In this document: one piece after another, positions 57,898-64,000 of the stretch
How the letters are laid out: each line of letters begins with the position of its first letter
Numbering within the stretch: the stretch's first letter is position 1
Assembly (NCBI GenBank): GCA_009801085.1
Contig: VNWV01000018.1
Location: forward strand, 186,001-250,000
DNA: 64,000 nt
Direction: 5' to 3'
Source: Lasiodiplodia sp. COLG20
Taxonomy: Eukaryota > Ascomycota > Dothideomycetes > Botryosphaeriales > Botryosphaeriaceae
The notes under the pieces: generated by a model
The model's input: only the letters and a program-made list of their open reading frames with translations
Told to the model about the DNA's origin: nothing
Databases searched by the model: none
Made by a program: the position numbers and the translations under genes

Positions 57898-60558
57898 ATG
57901 AAGCGCAATGGCAACATCACAAACTTCTTCAAGCCCTTTACCGAGCCCAGCAATGTTCGCGCATTATCCGAGGAGCGTCGCGACCGTGGCTCATCCTTTC
58001 CCTCTCTTAGTGTGCTAGGTCTGGGGAACTCCGACCACACCACGCGCCGCACTCTCACTGATGTACGCTACTTTAGATTCTAGCAAACGCCCACGTTTGC
58101 CATCTAGCGACCATGCGAAAGAGCGGTCTGCGCCATCACCTGCACCGCGCCCAGACATTTTGTCGCCTACCATCCCGCCTCAAAATAATTCCGCCAGCAG
58201 ACCGACTTTGTCTCGGTTTCAACCCCATGCTTCGTCGCCGCAGGATGAGATGGGCGAGACGAACAACTGGAGCGCTCGCGGTGCAGATCCAGGCTCACCT
58301 CTCAGCTCATCCTTTTCGTCGCTCCCGACTACACAGCCATCGCAGTCTTCAACCGCTAGCAAGCGTGTTATGAGAGATGGCGTGGCTCTTGTGCGCACCT
58401 CGGACAGTGAGGAAGAAGAAGACTCCGACTCGGAACTGGAGGACCTGAGCACAATACTCAGTAAGAAGCGGCGTGCGCAAGATCCGCCGGTAGAATCAAG
58501 ACCCGCAATGAAACCAAAGGAGGACAAGGCTCGGTCAACGTACGGCCTGCGCTCTTACTTCAAGCGCGCGCCGCCCAAACGAGAATTCAAGTCTATAATA
58601 GCCCCGCGCGACAAGTGCAGACACAAGCTATCAGAGCTGGTGGCCGCGAAGCAGAAAGGCTTGGATGCCGAGGCAAGAGTTCTTGAAGCCCAGAAAAAGG
58701 CGGAAGCGGCAGAGCGGGCAGAGGAAGAGAGCAAGGAAAACAGCAGATTTACAAAAGAAGGCCTCAGTGCCGCTTTGGGGGATGACGAGGGCGCGCAGAG
58801 AACCTTTGAGGCCCTCAAACGAACCGAGGCGCTCGAAACTGACCAAGTCTGGCAATTTTTTGCAGCCAATGACGACCAAAAAGCAGCTCGATCAAGATCA
58901 AAATTCCCGGTGCGAAGTCTGTCTAATGAAGGCTGGCATAAAAGGCTGATCGGTGGGTTTTCCTGCTCCCTGTGCTGATGCAAAAGTTTACACACATCAG
59001 AACCTTCCACACGCGATGCGTTGTTCGTTTCGGGAATCATAAAGAGCAGGGTCTACGAAGAAACTCTGCCCGACGAGGTTGTCGTGTGGATGATCAACGA
59101 GCTCTGCCACAATCAGAAGGAGAGTCTCACGGACGCGTATCTGGATGTATTAGATGTAGGTCATTTCCATTGGTTGATTCGCAGCATTGAAACAGGCGCT
59201 CAGACGCAGCTAACCGTGGTCCTTCTGAATGGCTATCCGCGTTACCCCGTGGGGGATTCTGTTAGGATGTGTCTTGAGGCTTTGTGCTAATTAAATTAGT
59301 CTTCCGCACCACAGGTACGAAAGCTTCTTGACAAACAAACCGTATCCGGCCTCTTTGAGAAACTTGGTGTGAGGAACGAAGCGATCACAATCGAGTGCGA
59401 ACCAGTTCCAATATCACCCATCGAGGTATCTCCTCATGGTTAGTCGAAATCCCTTTCGGTATACTATCATTGCTGATTTCCACAGACCCAAAGACAACTA
59501 TACCTTATGGCACCCGCCCATTGCTTGAATTCCTTAGAAGAGCGGCGCCCAACATTCAAAGTGCCACAGCAGAATACGTGCTAGAGATCCTAATCCGGCT
59601 TAGCTTTGATGACAGCGTACACCAGGATGGATACACTCAAACCCAATGCCAGGAGGCCATCACAGCTATGTTACGCACTCTCTCTGTTGAAAACGAGACC
59701 GAGCCCTTGCGGCGTGTCTCACAAACTTTATTCAAGAATTTCAGGAACCATGGGCCCAAAGATGACAGATTGATCAACCATGTCCTACAAGCTCAGCTAG
59801 TCCAGTCCCTCCCTTTCGCGACACAACGCGAGGCTACATTCCAACGCAGGCTCGCCCTCGCTTTCTTTCTCGACAGCCCCAAACCCCTGACGCTCTCCCT
59901 CACCGCCCCCGGCATCCTCCCCGCTGTCCTCCAATCTCTCGCCCACAATCCGCTTTTCCGTTTCAGTCGAAGCACTGACTACGCCGACGTCACCGCTGCG
60001 TTCATCCTCCTGGACACCGCCATCGACAGCGGTTTCTCGGACCGGGCTTTCACGCAGACTCTCCGCAGCGTCGACCGGCGTACTCGTGATGCTACTGCAC
60101 GGCAGCTCCGCGATGGGGCCCGGGCTGCCGAGGACGAGTTCAACTTCGGCGTCGATGCCCTCACCGCCACGATCCGCCGCATCATGGGACAGATCCGTGG
60201 ATCTGGAACGGACAGCGTCCGTATGAGTGAAGCCAAGGGCACCATGGAGAGACTCGTCTACCGGCTCGAATCCAGCGTACGCACCCGGGAGGCGAGCAGT
60301 AAGGACATCTTCGCAGACTCCATCGGACGAAGCGCAGGCCTCCTTAAATCCTGGGTGCAAGCGGGAGGCGGCAGCAACGGCGGTGGTGGCATCGAGGAAG
60401 TCAACGGCAATGCGCCCCAGAAGGAAGAGGACAGCGGCATCAAGAGCGAGCCAGACGACCAGTGTGCAGACCAAGTCGCGGCCGAAGTGAACCAGGATGT
60501 TAAAGTCGTCTACAACGACGTCGGCCACGACATCAAGCAGGAAGCTAACGGGAGTTAA
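57898..60558 (+). CDS. PIP-box protein, candidate Nse5/Nse6-type Smc5/6 subunit
   Basis: Five exons (57898-58009, 58077-58952, 59001-59260, 59315-59438, 59486-60558) give 814 residues. The protein opens with MKRNGNITNFFKPF, a PIP-box-like motif (hydrophobic-x-x-aromatic-aromatic) for PCNA binding. Residues about 40-200 are disordered with acidic clusters, then STYGLRSYFKRAPP and an Ala/Glu/Lys coiled coil. The C-terminal 450 residues are all helical and repeat-like. The overall plan, PIP box plus coiled coil plus helical repeats, resembles fungal Nse5/Nse6-type subunits of the Smc5/6 genome-stability complex, but I recognise no exact domain, so this is a hypothesis. The first intron has a weak GTGTGC donor; alternatives would shift only a few residues. 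A last Lys/Glu/Asp-rich tail ends the protein. Confidence 0.8.
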
Positions 60559-62114
60559 GAGCCGTGGCCGCGACCGCGAGGCCACGTACGCCGCGCGCAG
60601 TCGCGCTCCTGCTGTTGCGACCGCTTCTTTTGATTGCATGAAACCGGCGTTGGGGGGAACAGGGCCAAGACAAAATGGACCGGGTTCTGGAACCGTGACT
60701 ATTTCTGGATAGGCTGGATCGGGACGTCTCCGTGATAATGGGGTATTAATCCTTGGTGGCGTTTTCGGTAACGGTCGCGGGGCGTCTGGAATAACGAAAG
60801 AACAGCCTCTTTTTTTCCCTCAGTTTCTCCTCATTACCGAACCCTCGTTCGGCTTTCGGTGTTCTCTTGTTTCCCGTGCGTTCTGCGCGAATTTTCTCCG
60901 GATCACTTGTGCGTGCGAGGACGGAGATGAAGGACGATGTCTATGAACTTGCAATATCGAAAGGAGCGGTTTTTTCTTCTAGAAGTCTATCACTTTCGAG
61001 CCCTTTTTCTTTTCCCTATCCTTTTCGGCGATCCTTCGGAATGACCGGCCACACGAACTTCCGGTGTACCCCTGAAGTTGCGGTGGGCTTGGTGGAGTCC
61101 CTTTTTCCCTTTCTCGTCCTCGCTTGCTCGGCTCGGTAGATCTCAGGGGGATGTCCGGGGGACCCGGAGATGGGCCGCGATTGACTTTTTACGAGCGTAA
61201 GAGCGGAAGAAAAGGCGGTGGGGTTGGTTGAGGGTGGTCGTTGCTGCTGAGAAGGCGGTAAGATGCCAATTGTTGAGAAACAGCACCTTGAGGTTGCTTT
61301 ATGGTGATGTTGGTGTATGCAGGTGTTTCTTGCATAAGCGCTCGTCGCTTGGTCTCGGATAGATGGAAGTCATTTTAAAATTCGTTCGGCTTGTTCGCTG
61401 CATCTAAGCGACATCGGTCCAAGTCCGAGGCGTCCTGGGACAGTTCAGAGATTCTTGCAGCAGGGCAACAATACATGAGGCTCTTAGCCACGGTTTTGTC
61501 TAAGCCTCTTTGGGCACATCCATGCCCATACTAACGCCTCACTTTCTTCTTTGGTGCTTCTAGCGTTGCAATCCAAAGTAACTAAGCCCGTTTGAAATTA
61601 GGGGAGTCCATTGAGTGTCTACGAGAGCAAATATGCCCAGTTGCTTTGTGACAAGGGCTCGTCAACACACACGCTCGCATAGCGATGGGCAATATAGAGA
61701 CTCGTGAAGCCCCCAGCTATTTCCAGGACTGCATGCTCATACATAGTAAGAAGGAGTAAGATAGAAATTTTTTGAAAGCCGTTGTTTTCGCATTCTCACT
61801 TTTGCATCATGACTGCTCATGACACCAAAGAATCGTAATAGCAACGTATCAATTGATCCAGCTATTCCACCTACAGATACCTATCTAACAGCATCCTACT
61901 TACTCTTCCTACACGTGAGGTTTTGACGTTTTGTATAATGAAATGGCTGTTCAATGGCATGGCCTTCACCTTAAGGAGAACGAGTTTGAGGTTGAGCAGG
62001 AAAATGATCCGTGCCCCTGAAGCTCCACCTACACACGGCCCAGTCCAAGAACCAGACCACCTCAACGCCAAAAAAGAAATTTCTGGTCTACGTGTCCAGG
62101 AGGCAAAAGAAACT
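60559..62114. other. Intergenic, 1.6 kb
   Basis: T-rich 3' region of the PIP-box gene, then sequence without coding signal up to the tRNA. No gene recognised. Confidence 0.35.
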
Positions 62115-62195
62115 CGACGTTGACAAGATTCGAACTTGTGCTCCCGAAGGAAACAGATTTCTAGTCTGTCGCGATAACCACTCCGCCACAACGCC
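62115..62195 (-). tRNA. tRNA-Ser (anticodon AGA)
   Basis: The minus strand from 62195 to 62115 folds as a class II tRNA: acceptor GGCGTTG pairs with CAACGTC (one G-U), anticodon stem ACAGA/TCTGT encloses CTAGAAA with anticodon AGA, a long variable arm (TTCCTTCGGGAGC) follows, and the T arm is ACAAGTTCGAATCTTGT. The A box GTGGCGGAGTGG and B box GTTCGAATC are intact. No intron. A TTTCTTTT terminator follows immediately. It reads UCU serine codons. Confidence 0.95.
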
Positions 62196-64000
62196 TTTGC
62201 TGTAGTACGATGCCAATGCCGTATTACTAAGCCATGAAAAGATGATGTTGCCAGTAAACAATATATACTAATAAATTTTAGAAATTTTTATGATCTCATG
62301 TGCTGCATATAATTTGATGGCATCGTATTAATCTGCGTATGCTTTTATGAACGATAATGAAAATATTCCGAACAAAAGAGGCATGAGCAATACGAGATAT
62401 ATGTGCTATTTTTGGGACACGGTGGGGGAGAGCTTGAGCATACGTAGGAGCTGACGTTTCTTGGGACGTATGCAGCAATAAGGACGGCAATCGCAACATA
62501 CGAACAGCATACGAGTCAAAAACGAACGGACCATGTGATTTTCTGAAACTTTTTGGGTCCAGCATTGGAGTGCCTGATTTCCTAAGCTCCGCGTTTGACT
62601 CTGGGCACTTCTGTAGAAGGGACACTTTCAGCAGTCAGAGACACGCCTGGTTGCTTGACATTTCTACAACAGGAAATATGCAAGTATCCCTCCTAATGAT
62701 AACTTCAATAGTAACGGAATCCGTGCTCTAGCCAGAAATCGACATGTTGCGCCAAGAGCAACTCATGTACCTCAGCCAACTTTAGGACTGCGGTATAATA
62801 CTTACCACATAAGAAACTATGGATGTATGAGACAAGTGACAGGAGCCTTGAGAGCACCCAAATGTCGGTGTGAAAAGGTATCGTATTTTTCGCAAGACAC
62901 GCGCTCCAGATTTCGACACAACGTGGCTGTTGGATAGATTGAATGTGCACTTTTCGCTTTGAAAAGTGATGTCCAGAGGGCTTCCTACTGCCTTCAAGTC
63001 GCAGAAATTATAACCAAAACCGAACACGGATAGGCACCTACGCAACGAAATCTCTCAGATTCAGATTGAATCACAGCCCTAAGTGCTGTACACTAACATT
63101 ATTAACGCTGAGTTGCTGCTCCCTGTGAAAAGCATAACTGAAAGGTACGGTTTAGATTCTTCTCTCTTCCCTAATTTGGACTGAACCCCTCCACCTAGCC
63201 GTGCAACTATTGCGGAACGCCTCGCAGAGAACGAGTTCCCCCTAAACAATCCCCCGGATTCGCCCCAGTGTGGGTTGCACTACGGCCTTGAACCTCCCTA
63301 AACCCCAAAATCACCCCCACAGCTCCCAGGCCGCACTACTTCGCCATACAACATAACATCACCTCTCACCGCTGGCCTGGGCCCACTACTTCTGTCATGT
63401 ACTGAACCACTAAACCTTACTGATACCCCATCAGTACCACACAGATCTAAAAACACATTCACATGAATGGCGTAAGTTGATCACAATTGCGAGTGCCGAA
63501 GTAGATTATATAGATGTGTACATATGAGGTCTGACTCTTGAGAACGAATGCGTCAGCAATTTTTTCTTAAAGTCACTTTGTATCACGTTCAAATATCTTG
63601 ATCCGCATTTCTTGCAATTTCCATTCCGCTTTCCTTGAATCCCACACTTCTACCACGTTCTTCCCGAGCTTTATCGATGCCGTCTACCGCGCCATCGCCT
63701 TAAGCAGTGAGAAGATTGTCTGCGTCTAGCAATGTAGACAATCTTTCAGGCTCGCTCATAATACAGCTAACTTACTAACATTGACGTTTTCTGAAATCTC
63801 TTCGCCGCGGTTAACGACTGCCCTACAGAGAAATGCATGGTCCGGAGTCGGTTACGCCCAATATATTGCCATGCTGGGGTGTACGCCAAGCACTTGGCGC
63901 CAGAGTAGTATCAGCTATAGAACAGATTGGTGGTGAGGGCATGAAATAGAGAGGTAGCTGCGGCAAGAGGCGAGTGAGTGGTAGCAAGGCAGTTGGGTCC
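62196..64000. other. Gene-poor end of window
   Basis: About 1.8 kb with only short motif-free open frames and a small hairpin at 63712-63745. I see no gene; a gene could begin beyond 64000. Confidence 0.35.
63712..63745. repeat. Short perfect inverted repeat
   Basis: AAGATTGTCT (63712-63721) and AGACAATCTT (63736-63745) form a 10-bp perfect hairpin with a 14-base loop. Role unknown; no T run follows it. Confidence 0.6.

Overview
The window is nuclear DNA from a filamentous ascomycete (Pezizomycotina). The evidence is many short introns (about 46-124 bases, GT-AG, with CTRAY-like branch sites), a solitary 5S rRNA gene, and families typical of these fungi: Zn2Cys6 regulators, HET-domain proteins, Pth11-like 7TM receptors, UstYa-type proteins and bicovalent flavin oxidases. 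I cannot resolve the class or species from sequence alone. I rebuilt 19 protein genes exon by exon; a twentieth is single-exon. Frames and phases close for every multi-exon model.

Layout. From 0.5 to 4.9 kb lies a large F-box-like/UBA protein. From 5.6 to 32.9 kb is an accessory region: a Zn2Cys6 regulator, a GNAT acetyltransferase, an MFS transporter, a DUF3237 protein, a type-B carboxylesterase, a DAO-type FAD oxidoreductase, a small mitochondrial-type protein, a cysteine-rich secreted protein, a UstYa-like protein divergent from a 7TM receptor, a 5S rRNA, two HET genes, a multi-pass membrane protein and a secreted BBE-like FAD oxidase. From 34 to 60.6 kb the content becomes conserved: GNA1 (UDP-GlcNAc/chitin precursor supply), a 1554-residue low-complexity protein, SEN1 helicase, a Dnf1-type lipid flippase and a PIP-box protein that may be an Nse5/Nse6-type Smc5/6 subunit. 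The last 3.4 kb hold only a tRNA-Ser(AGA) and no gene I can support.

The accessory block combines regulator, transporter, oxidases, esterase and a UstYa-like enzyme, so it resembles the tailoring half of a metabolite cluster. No PKS, NRPS, terpene synthase or repeat-bearing RiPP precursor is visible, so a joint pathway is only a hypothesis. The clearest unexplained structure is a pair of related foldback repeats in the same orientation (21564-21669 and 27255-27369). They bracket the 5S gene and both HET genes.
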